Positions 38,795-47,515 of a DNA stretch of 64,000 bases are shown piece after piece (within the stretch, counting starts at the first letter, position 1; the number at the start of each line of letters is the position of its first letter). Location: contig NZ_CP014306.1 of NCBI RefSeq assembly GCF_001557535.2, positions 1,736,001 to 1,800,000 on the forward strand. Direction: 5' to 3'. The stretch is from Burkholderia sp. PAMC 26561 (lineage in GTDB: Bacteria > Pseudomonadota > Gammaproteobacteria > Burkholderiales > Burkholderiaceae). A program made the translations under genes and the position numbers. The notes under the pieces were generated by a model. That model did not search any database and had not been told where the DNA came from. It saw only the letters and a list, made by a program, of their open reading frames with translations.

Positions 38795-41023
38795 ATGCCC
38801 TTGTCCGACCGCCGTTTGCTCGTCGATCCCGATGCCGAAATTGCTCCTGAAGCAGCGGGCGAACCGGACGCGCCCATACAAAAGCCCAAGCGCGCACGCG
38901 CGAGAAAACTCGCCGATCTTGAAATCGCGGACAAGGTCCAGCCGCTCAAACCCGCCGCGCCGCCGCCCAAACCCGTCGATAAACTCGCGAAGCTCGGCTT
39001 GAAATCGGATATCGATCTGGTGCTGCATCTGCCGATGCGCTATGAAGACGAAACGACCATCACGCCGATCGGTCATCTGATCCCGGGCGACAACACCCAG
39101 ACCGAAGGCGTCGTATTCGACAACGAGATTGCCTACCGGCCGCGCCGCCAGTTGCTCGTGAAAATGCACGACGACGCCGGCGACGAACTCACGCTTCGCT
39201 TCCTCAATTTCTACGGCTCGCAGGTCAAGCAGATGGCGATCGGCGTGCGTTTGCGGGTTCGCGGCGATGTGCGCGGCGGCTTCTTCGGCATGGAGATGGT
39301 CCATCCGCAAGTGCGTCCCGTCGATGAAGACACGCCGCTGCCCCAGGCGCTCACGCCGGTTTATCCGAGCACGGCGGGCGTGTCGCAGGCGTATTTGCGC
39401 AAGGCCATCGACAGCGCGTTGTCGCGTGTTCATCTGCCGGAACTGCTGCCCGAGAAAATCGCCCGCGCGCATCTTCAGCCGCTGAATGTTCCCGGCCTGC
39501 TCGACGCCGTAAGAACGCTGCACCATCCCCATGCCGATTCCGATGAAAACGCGCTGATCGACGGCACGCACCCGGCGTGGACACGTATCAAGTTCGAGGA
39601 ATTGCTCGCACAGCAGTTGTCGTTGAAGCGCGCGCACGAGGAGCGCCGCACGCGCGCCGCGCCTGTGATGCCGCGTTTGCATGACGCGCCTGAATCGCTC
39701 GTCGCGCGGTTTTTGAAGACGCTTCCGTTCAAGCTGACCGGCGCGCAGGAACGGGTGTGCGCGGAGATCTCGGGCGAACTGACGTTGCCGCATCCCATGC
39801 AGCGTCTGCTTCAGGGCGATGTGGGCAGCGGCAAGACCATCGTGGCCGCGCTGGCTGCGGCGCAGGCCATCGACGCCGGTTATCAGGCCGCGCTGATGGC
39901 GCCGACCGAGATCCTCGCCGAGCAGCACGCGCGCAAGCTCCGCGCGTGGCTCGAACCATTGGGCGTGACCGTCGCGTGGCTTGCCAGAAGCTTGAAAGCG
40001 AAGGAAAAGCGCGCGGCGCTCGAAGCGGCGGCGTCCGGCGCGGCGCAGCTCGTGATCGGCACGCACGCGATCATTCAGGACGCGGTGGAGTTCGCGCGCC
40101 TGGGCTTCGCGATCATCGATGAACAACATCGCTTTGGCGTGGCGCAGCGGCTTGCATTGCGCGCCAAGGCGCAAAACGCCGGCGATGGCGTGCAGAATTT
40201 CCAGCCGCATCAACTGATGATGTCCGCCACGCCGATTCCGCGCACGCTCGCAATGACGTATTACGCGGATCTGGATGTATCGACTATCGACGAGTTGCCG
40301 CCGGGCCGCACGCCGATCCTGACCAAGCTCGTTTCCGATAACCGCCGCGACGAAGTCATCGCCCGTGTGCGCGAGGCGGCGCTGACCGGCCGGCAAGTGT
40401 ATTGGGTTTGTCCGCTGATCGAGGAAAGCGAGACGTTGCAGTTGCAGACGGCGGTGGAAACCTACGAGACGCTGGCCGTGGCGCTGCCCGAATTGCGCAT
40501 CGGGCTCGTGCATGGCCGTTTGCCGCCCGCTGAAAAAGCCGCTGTCATGGACGCGTTCACGCGTGCCGAAGTCCAGTTGCTGGTTGCAACGACCGTGATT
40601 GAAGTGGGCGTGGACGTGCCGAATGCATCGCTGATGGTGATCGAGCACGCCGAGCGTTTCGGCCTCGCGCAGCTTCATCAGTTGAGAGGGCGCGTGGGGC
40701 GGGGAAGCGCCGCGTCCGTATGCGTGCTGATGTACGCGGGGCCTTTGTCGCAGACGGCGCGCGCCCGATTGCAGACCATGCGCGAAACCACCGATGGCTT
40801 CGAAATCGCGCGCCGGGACCTCGAAATTCGCGGGCCTGGCGAATTTCTCGGCGCACGGCAATCCGGCGCTGCGATGCTGCGCTTTGCCAGCCTGGAAAAC
40901 GATGGCTGGCTGATCGAGCCCGCGCGCGCGGCGGCCGATCAGATGCTCGCGCAATTCCCTGAAGCCGTCACCAGTCACCTCGCCCGCTGGCTCGGCGCAC
41001 GCGAGCAATATCTGAAAGCGTGA
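38795..41023 (+). CDS. recG: ATP-dependent DNA helicase RecG
   Basis: RecG is a superfamily 2 translocase that regresses stalled forks and processes branched DNA. The 742-residue protein has an N-terminal wedge (OB-fold) domain, then the helicase core with Walker A GDVGSGKT near residue 342, a DEQH box (IIDEQHRFG) near 440, [12 protein letters not shown] (motif III), and RGRVGRG near the C-terminal TRG region. The first 60 or so residues are a charged, Pro/Ala-rich extension not present in E. coli RecG, so a later start is possible. A hairpin terminator lies 38 nt after the stop. Confidence 0.95.
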   Translation: MPLSDRRLLVDPDAEIAPEAAGEPDAPIQKPKRARARKLADLEIADKVQPLKPAAPPPKPVDKLAKLGLKSDIDLVLHLPMRYEDETTITPIGHLIPGDNTQTEGVVFDNEIAYRPRRQLLVKMHDDAGDELTLRFLNFYGSQVKQMAIGVRLRVRGDVRGGFFGMEMVHPQVRPVDEDTPLPQALTPVYPSTAGVSQAYLRKAIDSALSRVHLPELLPEKIARAHLQPLNVPGLLDAVRTLHHPHADSDENALIDGTHPAWTRIKFEELLAQQLSLKRAHEERRTRAAPVMPRLHDAPESLVARFLKTLPFKLTGAQERVCAEISGELTLPHPMQRLLQGDVGSGKTIVAALAAAQAIDAGYQAALMAPTEILAEQHARKLRAWLEPLGVTVAWLARSLKAKEKRAALEAAASGAAQLVIGTHAIIQDAVEFARLGFAIIDEQHRFGVAQRLALRAKAQNAGDGVQNFQPHQLMMSATPIPRTLAMTYYADLDVSTIDELPPGRTPILTKLVSDNRRDEVIARVREAALTGRQVYWVCPLIEESETLQLQTAVETYETLAVALPELRIGLVHGRLPPAEKAAVMDAFTRAEVQLLVATTVIEVGVDVPNASLMVIEHAERFGLAQLHQLRGRVGRGSAASVCVLMYAGPLSQTARARLQTMRETTDGFEIARRDLEIRGPGEFLGARQSGAAMLRFASLENDGWLIEPARAAADQMLAQFPEAVTSHLARWLGAREQYLKA

Positions 41024-41060
41024 ACGCGGCGGGGTTCCACGGGTCTTAAGCACTCGCATG

Positions 41061-41080
41061 AAACGCAAGACTGCGTTTTT
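41061..41080 (+). terminator. Rho-independent terminator of recG
   Basis: The stem AAACGCA-AGAC-TGCGTTT continues into TTTTT, 38 nt after the recG stop and before the oxyR promoter region. Confidence 0.7.
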
Positions 41081-41169
41081 GGCGCGACTATTCTTGCGCG
41101 AGTTGGCGAATCCACCCGACGGGTGTATAAGTCAAATCCTATCGATTCATTGACTCTGATTGGCCCCTA

Positions 41170-42129
41170 ATGACCCTTACCGAATTGAAGTACATCGTTG
41201 CAGTGGCCCGCGAGCGGCATTTCGGCCGTGCGGCCGAGGCGTGTTTCGTAAGCCAGCCGACTTTGTCGGTGGCAATCAAGAAGCTCGAAGACGAACTGAA
41301 CGTACAGATTTTCGAACGCGGTACCAGCGAAGTCAGTGTGACGCCCATCGGCGAACAGATCGTGACTCAGGCGCAGCGCGTCCTGGAGCAGACGCTCGCG
41401 ATCAAGGAAATCGCCAAGCAGGGCAAGGATCCGCTGGTCGGGCCGCTGCGGCTGGGCGTGATCTATACCATCGGGCCGTATCTCCTGCCCACGCTCGTCA
41501 AGCAGATGATCAAGCGCGTGCCGCAGATGCCGCTGATGCTGCAGGAAAACTACACGCTCAAGCTGATCGAACTGCTGAAGCAGGGCGAAATCGATGTCGC
41601 CATCATGGCGCTGCCGTTCCCGGAAACCGGCTTGATGGTCCGCCCGCTCTTCGATGAACCGTTCGTCGTCGCCATGCCTGCCGGTCATCCGTGGGAAAAC
41701 CGCGAGAAGATCAACGCCGATGACCTGAAGCTCGAAACCATGCTGCTGCTCGGCAGCGGCCATTGTTTCCGCGACCACGTGCTCGGCGTATGTCCCGAGT
41801 TGATGCGGTTTTCGCAGAACGCGGACGGCATCCAGAAGACGTTCGAAGGGTCATCGCTGGAAACCATCCGGCATATGGTCGCAAGCGGCGTGGGCATTAC
41901 CGTGCTGCCACGCATGTCGGTGATGGAAGTGAAGCCGCACGCAGCGGGCGTCGATGCCGGTTTGCTCAGCTACGTTCCCTTCAATGACCCCGTGCCGGAT
42001 CGTCGTGTCGTGCTCGCGTGGCGCAAGAGCTTCACGCGGATGCCGGCCATCGAAGCGATCTGCGATGCAATCGCCGCCTGCAATATTCCCGGCGTAACGC
42101 GGCTTGAACTACCCGCCGCAGTCAATTAA
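41170..42129 (+). CDS. oxyR: Peroxide-sensing LysR-type regulator OxyR
   Basis: OxyR forms a disulfide on exposure to hydrogen peroxide and then activates defence genes. The 319-residue protein has an N-terminal winged HTH (MTLTELKYIVAVARERHFGRAAEACFVSQPTLS). Both redox cysteines are at the E. coli positions, Cys199 and Cys208 (GSGHCFRDHVLGVCPE), which separates it from other LysR proteins. The catalase gene and dps downstream are classic OxyR targets. CCTATCGATT just upstream resembles part of the possible site before the catalase and may serve autoregulation. Confidence 0.95.
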   Translation: MTLTELKYIVAVARERHFGRAAEACFVSQPTLSVAIKKLEDELNVQIFERGTSEVSVTPIGEQIVTQAQRVLEQTLAIKEIAKQGKDPLVGPLRLGVIYTIGPYLLPTLVKQMIKRVPQMPLMLQENYTLKLIELLKQGEIDVAIMALPFPETGLMVRPLFDEPFVVAMPAGHPWENREKINADDLKLETMLLLGSGHCFRDHVLGVCPELMRFSQNADGIQKTFEGSSLETIRHMVASGVGITVLPRMSVMEVKPHAAGVDAGLLSYVPFNDPVPDRRVVLAWRKSFTRMPAIEAICDAIAACNIPGVTRLELPAAVN

Positions 42130-42212
42130 GCGTTTCTGCCGCGCCAGTCCTGGCGCGGCCTCTGAATCCATCCCTATTTTTCAAGTCCAACCGTCCCGAG
42201 CATTCGTTCGAC

Positions 42213-42254
42213 CTATCGGATAGATTAAGTTAATTGAATTATAAAAATAGATAG
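42213..42254. promoter_or_regulatory. Possible OxyR-binding region upstream of the catalase
   Basis: The region contains the perfect dyad CTATCGGATAG (42213-42223) and, about 30 bp on, a repeated ATAG (42247-42254), in an AT-rich stretch. OxyR sites are spaced ATAG/CTAT elements, so the composition and setting fit, but the spacing does not match the consensus exactly. It lies 90 bp after the oxyR stop. Confidence 0.4.
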
Positions 42255-42316
42255 CCTTTGTTATGCTTCTTCCCATGGGTCGGCACCGATCCAGCAAAAC
42301 AACGCCAGAGGAAGCC

Positions 42317-42418
42317 ATGACGATGATCGCTCGCCGCGCCACGCAACTTACCGCGAGTTATCGCGAAGCACGCAGCGTCGTGGTCGACGTGCTGGCCAGT
42401 TTCGCCGGCACGTGCTGA
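42317..42418 (+). CDS. Small ORF (33 aa) in the catalase leader
   Basis: An ATG preceded by AGAGGAAG opens a 33-codon frame ending in TGA 47 nt before the catalase ATG. The product starts [10 protein letters not shown], is Arg-rich in the first half and more hydrophobic in the second ([12 protein letters not shown]), and ends in Cys. I recognise no family. It lies between the possible OxyR site and the catalase gene, so it would be on the catalase mRNA and could be a leader peptide. The ribosome-binding site is the main evidence that it is translated. Confidence 0.4.
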   Translation: MTMIARRATQLTASYREARSVVVDVLASFAGTC

Positions 42419-42465
42419 ACAAACCCCGCAAGAACGCAATTCCCCGAATACTTCAGGAGCACTCG

Positions 42466-43950
42466 ATGACCAATCGCACCCTTACCACCGCAGCAGGCGC
42501 GCCAGTCGGCGACAACCAGAACTCCGTGACCGCCGGCCCGCGCGGCCCGATTGCGCTGCAGGATTTCTGGCTGATCGAAAAGCTCGCGCACTTCGACCGC
42601 GAAGTGATTCCGGAGCGCCGCGTGCATGCCAAGGGATCGGGCGCGTTCGGCACGTTGACCGTCACGCACGACATCTCGCGCTTCACGAAAGCCAAGGTGT
42701 TCGCGGAAGTCGGCAAGCAGACGCCGATGTTCATGCGCTTCTCGACGGTTGCCGGCGAGCGCGGCGCAGCCGACGCCGAGCGCGATGTGCGCGGATTCTC
42801 GATCAAGTTCTACACGGAAGAAGGCAACTGGGACGTAGTCGGCAACAACACGCCGGTGTTTTTCATCCGTGATCCGCTGAAGTTTCCCGACTTCATCCAC
42901 ACGCAAAAGCGCGATCCGTACACCAACATGCGCAGCAACGTGGCGGCGTGGGACTTCTGGTCGCGGCATCCGGAGTCGTTGCATCAGGTCACCATCCTGA
43001 TGAGCGACCGTGGAATTCCGAAAAGCTACAGGCAGATGCATGGTTTCGGGTCGCACACGTATTCGTTCATCAACGCGAACAACGAACGGTTCTATGTGAA
43101 GTTCCACTTCAAGTCGCAGCAGCCGCTCGAGAATTTCACCGACGCAGAAGCGTCGGCCGTAGTGGGCAGTGACCGGGAAAGCGCGCAACGCGATCTGGTG
43201 GACAACATCGATCGCGGCAATTTCCCGAAGTGGAATTTCCGCATCCAGGTGATGACGGAGGCAGAAGCGGCGACGTATCGCATGAATCCTTTCGATATCA
43301 CCAAGGTATGGCCGCACAAGGATTTCCCGCTGATCGACGTGGGCACGCTCGAGTTGAATCGCAACGCCGGCAACTATTTCGCGGACGTGGAGCAAGCCGC
43401 TTTCACGCCGGCGAACGTGGTGCCGGGCATCGGCTTCTCGCCGGACCGCTTGCTGCAAGGCCGTTTGTTCTCGTATGGCGATGCGCACCGGTATCGCCTT
43501 GGCATCAATCACCATCAGATTCCGGTGAATGCGCCGAAGGCTGCCGTGCAGAACTCGTTTCATCGCGATGGCGGCATGCGTGTCGATGGCAACAGCGGCG
43601 GCCGCGTGAACTACGAGCCGAACCGCTTCGGCGACTTCTCGCAGGACGCGAGCGTGAATGAGCCGGCTTTGGCCGCGGGTGCGGTGGAGCGCTACGACCA
43701 TCGTGAAGACACGGACTACTACAGCCAGCCGGGCGACCTGTTCCGCCTCTTCGACGACGCGCAAAAGCAGCGCTTCTTCGGCAACATCGCGCGGCATATC
43801 CATGGCGTGCCGAACGAGATCGTCAAGGTTCAGATCGAGCACTTCCGGCGCGCCGACCCCGCGTATGCGGCGGGTGTGGTGAAAGCGCTGGCGGCATTGG
43901 GCCAGGTAGTCGAGACCGCCGACGCGGAGCTTGAAGCAGCAATGAAGTAA
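42466..43950 (+). CDS. katA: Heme catalase (clade 3-like, small subunit)
   Basis: This monofunctional catalase converts hydrogen peroxide to water and oxygen. The 494-residue protein has catalytic His54 ([12 protein letters not shown]), the catalytic Asn in [13 protein letters not shown] near 127, and the heme-ligand Tyr337 in [14 protein letters not shown], with Arg333 four residues before it. The length is that of small-subunit catalases. AGGAG lies before the ATG at 42466; an upstream GTG frame start (42412) overlaps the small ORF and is less likely. The oxyR neighbour suggests peroxide induction. The symbol katA is by analogy. Confidence 0.93.
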   Translation: MTNRTLTTAAGAPVGDNQNSVTAGPRGPIALQDFWLIEKLAHFDREVIPERRVHAKGSGAFGTLTVTHDISRFTKAKVFAEVGKQTPMFMRFSTVAGERGAADAERDVRGFSIKFYTEEGNWDVVGNNTPVFFIRDPLKFPDFIHTQKRDPYTNMRSNVAAWDFWSRHPESLHQVTILMSDRGIPKSYRQMHGFGSHTYSFINANNERFYVKFHFKSQQPLENFTDAEASAVVGSDRESAQRDLVDNIDRGNFPKWNFRIQVMTEAEAATYRMNPFDITKVWPHKDFPLIDVGTLELNRNAGNYFADVEQAAFTPANVVPGIGFSPDRLLQGRLFSYGDAHRYRLGINHHQIPVNAPKAAVQNSFHRDGGMRVDGNSGGRVNYEPNRFGDFSQDASVNEPALAAGAVERYDHREDTDYYSQPGDLFRLFDDAQKQRFFGNIARHIHGVPNEIVKVQIEHFRRADPAYAAGVVKALAALGQVVETADAELEAAMK

Positions 43951-43957
43951 GCAGACC

Positions 43958-43981
43958 GGGGCGCTTGAGAAAAAGCGTCCC
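43958..43981 (+). other. Hairpin after the catalase gene, no T run
   Basis: GGGGCGCTT (43958-43966) pairs with AAGCGTCCC (43973-43981), 8 of 9 Watson-Crick plus one G-U, seven bases after the catalase stop. With no T run it may act as an mRNA stability or partial attenuation element before the following small gene. Confidence 0.4.
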
Positions 43982-44017
43982 ATCGATTGAAAACGCAGGA
44001 CTCAAGGAGAAACGGCG

Positions 44018-44179
44018 ATGACACAAGCGATCATGAATATCGAGCGGGCGGTAAGCGGCATTGAGGCCAAAAGCCTGAACGCGTCGCGCGGCATGCGGCT
44101 CGCGATCGGTTTTGGCATCGTCGCGGCGAGTTACGCGGCGGTGGTTATCGAAGGATTGCGTGGTGCGGGGCTGGTCTGA
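44018..44179 (+). CDS. Small membrane protein (53 aa) downstream of the catalase
   Basis: This short gene has a good ribosome-binding site (AAGGAGA, eight bases before the ATG). The 53-residue product has a polar N-terminal half (MTQAIMNIERAVSGIEAK) and one transmembrane helix (MRLAIGFGIVAASYAAVVIEGL, about residues 26-47). I do not recognise a family. It lies 67 nt after the catalase and before dps, so it may be part of the peroxide response, though nothing in the sequence proves it. Confidence 0.6.
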   Translation: MTQAIMNIERAVSGIEAKSLNASRGMRLAIGFGIVAASYAAVVIEGLRGAGLV

Positions 44180-44360
44180 CAGACTCGTGCGATCCCATCG
44201 ATGCGCGTCTTATCGACGCGCCCGATACCCTCCGGACCCGCGCTGCACGGCGGGTCCGGCTGCGTTTCTAAGATAAACTCACGAACGCCCGGCGGAACCC
44301 GATCCACGATCTGGATCAGTCATTCGCCCGCATTGTTCGTATCACTCTCACGGAGTCACC

Positions 44361-44852
44361 ATGGCGAAGAAAATCGCATCACCGGCTGTGAATATCGGTA
44401 TCAGCGACAAAGACCGCAAGAAGATTGCCGATGGCTTGTCGCATCTCCTGGCCGACACCTACACGCTGTATCTGAAGACGCACAATTTTCACTGGAACGT
44501 TACGGGGCCGATGTTCAACACGCTCCACCTGATGTTCGAAGGTCAATACACTGAATTGGCGCTGGCGGTGGATGCCATCGCCGAACGTATCCGCGCGCTG
44601 GGCGTGTATGCGCCGGGCAGCTATCGCGAGTTCGCGAAGCTCTCGTCCATTCCGGAAGCCGATGGCATTCCGGCCGCCGCGGAGATGATCCGTCAACTGG
44701 TGGAAGGGCAGGAAGCCGTGGTGCGCACCGCGCGCGCAATCTTTCCGCTAACCGATAACGCCAACGACGAACCGACGGCCGATCTGTTGACGCAGCGCAT
44801 GCAGATTCACGAAAAGACGGCGTGGATGTTGCGCGCGATGCTGGCGGAGTAA
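44361..44852 (+). CDS. dps: Dps-family ferritin-like DNA-protection protein
   Basis: Dps dodecamers oxidise and store iron using peroxide and protect DNA. The 163-residue protein has the inter-subunit ferroxidase residues at the family spacing: His44 ([10 protein letters not shown]), Asp71 and Glu75 ([13 protein letters not shown]). The N-terminus is short and Lys-rich ([11 protein letters not shown]), which may aid DNA binding. GGAG precedes the ATG. Together with oxyR and the catalase it forms a peroxide-defence cluster. It ends at an intrinsic terminator. Confidence 0.94.
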   Translation: MAKKIASPAVNIGISDKDRKKIADGLSHLLADTYTLYLKTHNFHWNVTGPMFNTLHLMFEGQYTELALAVDAIAERIRALGVYAPGSYREFAKLSSIPEADGIPAAAEMIRQLVEGQEAVVRTARAIFPLTDNANDEPTADLLTQRMQIHEKTAWMLRAMLAE

Positions 44853-44883
44853 GACGCCGGCTGAGTATCAGTTAGATTGCGAT

Positions 44884-44917
44884 AAAGGCCCCGCGCTCGT
44901 CCGAACGCGGGGCCTTA
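44884..44917 (+). terminator. Stem-loop terminator after dps
   Basis: An 11-bp perfect stem AAGGCCCCGCG/CGCGGGGCCTT with a ten-base loop lies 32 nt after the dps stop. The T run is minimal, so efficiency is uncertain. Confidence 0.65.
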
Positions 44918-44983
44918 TGCTGTGCGCGCCGCTCTAAACCGCGCTGCCTTAAAATACCGTCACTGTCATTCGTGCAACCTGCC

Positions 44984-45844
44984 ATGCTCGCTCGCCTTCC
45001 GCTTTATCTCCGCCTCGTCCGCATGGATAAACCCATCGGCAGCCTGCTTTTGCTGTGGCCGACGCTCAATGCGTTATGGATTGCATCGGATGGGCACCCA
45101 TCGCCTATGCTTCTGCTGATCTTCGTGCTCGGCACGCTGCTCATGCGCTCGGCGGGTTGCGCGATAAACGACTACGCCGATCGCGATTTCGACAAACACG
45201 TGAAGCGCACCGAAAACCGGCCGATCACGTCCGGCAAGATTGCCGCGTGGGAAGCGGTGGCGCTGGCGGCGGTTTTATCGGCGATTGCGTTCTTGCTGAT
45301 CCTGCCGCTCAACACGCTGACGAAAGAGCTCTCGGTGTTCGCGCTTTTTGTCGCGGGAAGTTATCCGTTCACCAAGCGGTTCTTCGCCATTCCGCAGGCG
45401 TATCTGGGCATTGCATTCGGATTCGGCATTCCTATGGCGTTCGCCGCCATTCAGGATCACGTGCCGCCGCTCGCGTGGATCATGCTGGCCGCGAACGTCT
45501 TCTGGTCGGTCGCCTACGACACCGAGTACGCGATGGTCGATCGCGACGACGACATCAAGATCGGCATCAGGACGTCGGCCCTGACGTTCGGCCGCTTCGA
45601 TGTCCTCGCGATCATGCTTTGTTATGGCGTGACGCTCGGGATCTATGCGTGGATTGGCGTGACGCTGGCGTTCGGCTGGATGTACTGGATCGGCTGGGCG
45701 GCGGCGTTGGCGTGCGCGATCTATCACTACACGCTGATCAGGAACCGCGAGCGCATGTCGTGCTTCGCCGCGTTCAAACATAACAACTGGCTGGGCGGCG
45801 TCTTGTTCGCGGGCATTGCGGCGCATTACGCGTTTTTTCGCTAG
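44984..45844 (+). CDS. ubiA: 4-hydroxybenzoate octaprenyltransferase
   Basis: UbiA attaches the polyprenyl tail to 4-hydroxybenzoate, an early step of ubiquinone synthesis in the inner membrane. The 286-residue polytopic protein has the two aspartate-rich Mg-prenyl-diphosphate motifs: [19 protein letters not shown] at residue 62 onward, and [19 protein letters not shown] near 180-195. An in-frame GTG at 44972 would add four residues. The transcript ends at a hairpin before the convergent proC. Confidence 0.95.
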   Translation: MLARLPLYLRLVRMDKPIGSLLLLWPTLNALWIASDGHPSPMLLLIFVLGTLLMRSAGCAINDYADRDFDKHVKRTENRPITSGKIAAWEAVALAAVLSAIAFLLILPLNTLTKELSVFALFVAGSYPFTKRFFAIPQAYLGIAFGFGIPMAFAAIQDHVPPLAWIMLAANVFWSVAYDTEYAMVDRDDDIKIGIRTSALTFGRFDVLAIMLCYGVTLGIYAWIGVTLAFGWMYWIGWAAALACAIYHYTLIRNRERMSCFAAFKHNNWLGGVLFAGIAAHYAFFR

Positions 45845-45873
45845 GCCAGTGATCAGTTGGCGGCTTGAACACT

Positions 45874-45903
45874 GCTGCGGGCTTTGACCCGCAGCGGCGT
45901 TTT
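45874..45903 (+). terminator. Rho-independent terminator of ubiA
   Basis: The stem GCTGCGGG-CTTTGA-CCCGCAGC is followed by GGCGTTTT, 29 nt after the ubiA stop and immediately before the convergent proC. Confidence 0.65.
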
Positions 45904-45904
45904 C

Positions 45905-46717
45905 TCAGGCCTTGCCCAGTTCCTCGCCCATCTCTTTCGCCCGCGCATCCGCGGCCAGTGCGCCGCGCACGATTGCATCCTTGACGCCCTGTGCTTCGAA
46001 GGAAGCCAGCGCCGCAGCCGTCGTTCCGCCCTTCGATGTGACCCGTTCCCGCAACACACTCGCCGGCTCTCCCGATTGCGCAGCCAGTTGCGCCGCGCCG
46101 GTGAACGTCGCCACGGCGAGCGCGCGCCCTTGTTCTTCATCCATGCCGAGCTGACGCGCGGCTTCCTGCATTGCTTCGATGAAATAGAACACGTACGCCG
46201 GACCGCTGCCCGAGATGGCGGTGACGGCGTCGATCTTCGCTTCGTCGTCGAACCAGACGGTGTCGCCTACCGCTTCCAGCACCTTCGACGCCAGCGCCTT
46301 CGCTGAATCGTCCACGCCGGGCAACGCGGCCAGACCCGTCACGCCCATGCCGATCAACGCGGGCGTGTTCGGCATCGTGCGCACGATTTGCGTGTAGCCG
46401 CCAAGCCAGCGCGACAGGTCGGCCGCGCGAATGCCGGCCGCAATGCTGATCACCAGTTGCTTCGACAACACCGGCTGCAGCGCCGCTGCCACGTCCTTCA
46501 AGACCTGCGGTTTGACGGCAAGCAGAATGGCGTCGTATTCGCTCAGCTTCGAGTCGATCGATGCGCCTGTCGCCGCGCCGAATTCCTTCTCGACGCGTCC
46601 ACGCGCTTCCTCGCCCGGATCGACGACATAAAGATCCGCCGCCGCCACGCCACGCTTGATCAAGCCGCCGATAAGCGCCGACGCCATGTTGCCGCCACCA
46701 ATAAACGCAATTTTCAT
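45905..46717 (-). CDS. proC: Pyrroline-5-carboxylate reductase
   Basis: ProC reduces pyrroline-5-carboxylate to proline with NADPH. The 270-residue protein begins MKIAFIGGGNMASALIGGLIKRG (dinucleotide fold). It contains AVKPQVLKDV and RTMPNTPALIGMG, and has the C-terminal dimerisation signature ISGSGPAYVFYFIEAM with ERVTSKGGTTAAAL. The frame is open to 46855, but the conserved start is at 46717. It follows yggS by 19 nt, a widely conserved pair. Confidence 0.96.
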   Translation of the reverse strand: MKIAFIGGGNMASALIGGLIKRGVAAADLYVVDPGEEARGRVEKEFGAATGASIDSKLSEYDAILLAVKPQVLKDVAAALQPVLSKQLVISIAAGIRAADLSRWLGGYTQIVRTMPNTPALIGMGVTGLAALPGVDDSAKALASKVLEAVGDTVWFDDEAKIDAVTAISGSGPAYVFYFIEAMQEAARQLGMDEEQGRALAVATFTGAAQLAAQSGEPASVLRERVTSKGGTTAAALASFEAQGVKDAIVRGALAADARAKEMGEELGKA

Positions 46718-46736
46718 AGTGAGTTCAGATCGAAAG

Positions 46737-47438
46737 TCAGTTGGAGCAATCGCGTGCGCCGAAGATTGCCGTGCCGATGCGAACCATCGTCGCGCCTTCC
46801 AGGATCGCGGCTTCGATATCCGCCGACATGCCCATGGAAAGCGTATCCAGTTCAAGGCCGTCCGCGCGCAAGGTGTCCATGAGTTCGCGCAGGCGCTTGT
46901 GCGGTGCGCGTTGTTCGTCGAGTGTGGCGGCTGGTTCGGGAATCGACATCAAGCCGCGCAGCTTGAGATTGGGCAAGGCTGTGATCGCGTGCGCAATCGC
47001 CAGCGCTTCTTCAGGTGTCACGCCGCTTTTCGATTCCTCGCCGCTGACATTCACTTGCAGGCAGACGTTGAGCGGCGCCATGCCGTCCGTGCGTTGAGCC
47101 GATAGCCGCTCGGCAATCTTCAGCCGGTCGACGGAATGCACCCAGTCGAAATTCTCGGCGACGACCTTGGTCTTGTTCGACTGCAATGGTCCAATGAAAT
47201 GCCACTGAATCTCGCTGCGCAAGTCGGCGAGTTCGGCGATCTTCGCGACCGATTCCTGCACGTAGTTCTCGCCGAACGCGCGTTGTCCCGCGTCGAATGC
47301 GGCGCGGACATCGCCGGCAGGGAATGTCTTCGATACCGCCAGCAACGCGACCGATGCCGGTTCGCGCGACGCTTCGGCCGCCGCTTTCGCGATGCGTTGA
47401 CGGACTTCGTCGAGATGAAGGGCTATGTGAGAGGACAT
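46737..47438 (-). CDS. yggS: Pyridoxal phosphate homeostasis protein YggS
   Basis: YggS/PLPBP is a PLP-binding TIM-barrel protein without known catalysis that buffers PLP and affects amino acid pools. The 233-residue protein has the PLP-binding Lys37 in VALLAVSKTFP, then FGENYVQE, WHFIGPLQSNK, and the phosphate-binding LSMGMSADIEAAI near the C-terminus. The frame continues upstream to 47720, but family length places the start at the ATG at 47438. proC follows. Confidence 0.94.
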   Translation of the reverse strand: MSSHIALHLDEVRQRIAKAAAEASREPASVALLAVSKTFPAGDVRAAFDAGQRAFGENYVQESVAKIAELADLRSEIQWHFIGPLQSNKTKVVAENFDWVHSVDRLKIAERLSAQRTDGMAPLNVCLQVNVSGEESKSGVTPEEALAIAHAITALPNLKLRGLMSIPEPAATLDEQRAPHKRLRELMDTLRADGLELDTLSMGMSADIEAAILEGATMVRIGTAIFGARDCSN

Positions 47439-47515
47439 GGAAACGGACGCCGCAAGAAAAGCAGAGCTCCGATTATACGGACGTGAGGCGGCTGCACGCC
47501 TCGCGCCGGTCGCCG

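Noticed and set aside
38639..41068. A minus-strand frame continuous with queA stays open for 2.4 kb across recG, giving a 1157-residue product
   Set aside because: It is antisense to recG, whose product has all helicase motifs. The antisense translation is Arg/His/Gln-rich without recognisable motifs, a common effect of high-GC codon use. queA length fits the start at 38638.
41059..41154. A 31-codon ORF between recG and oxyR
   Set aside because: It starts within the recG terminator hairpin and lacks a ribosome-binding site.
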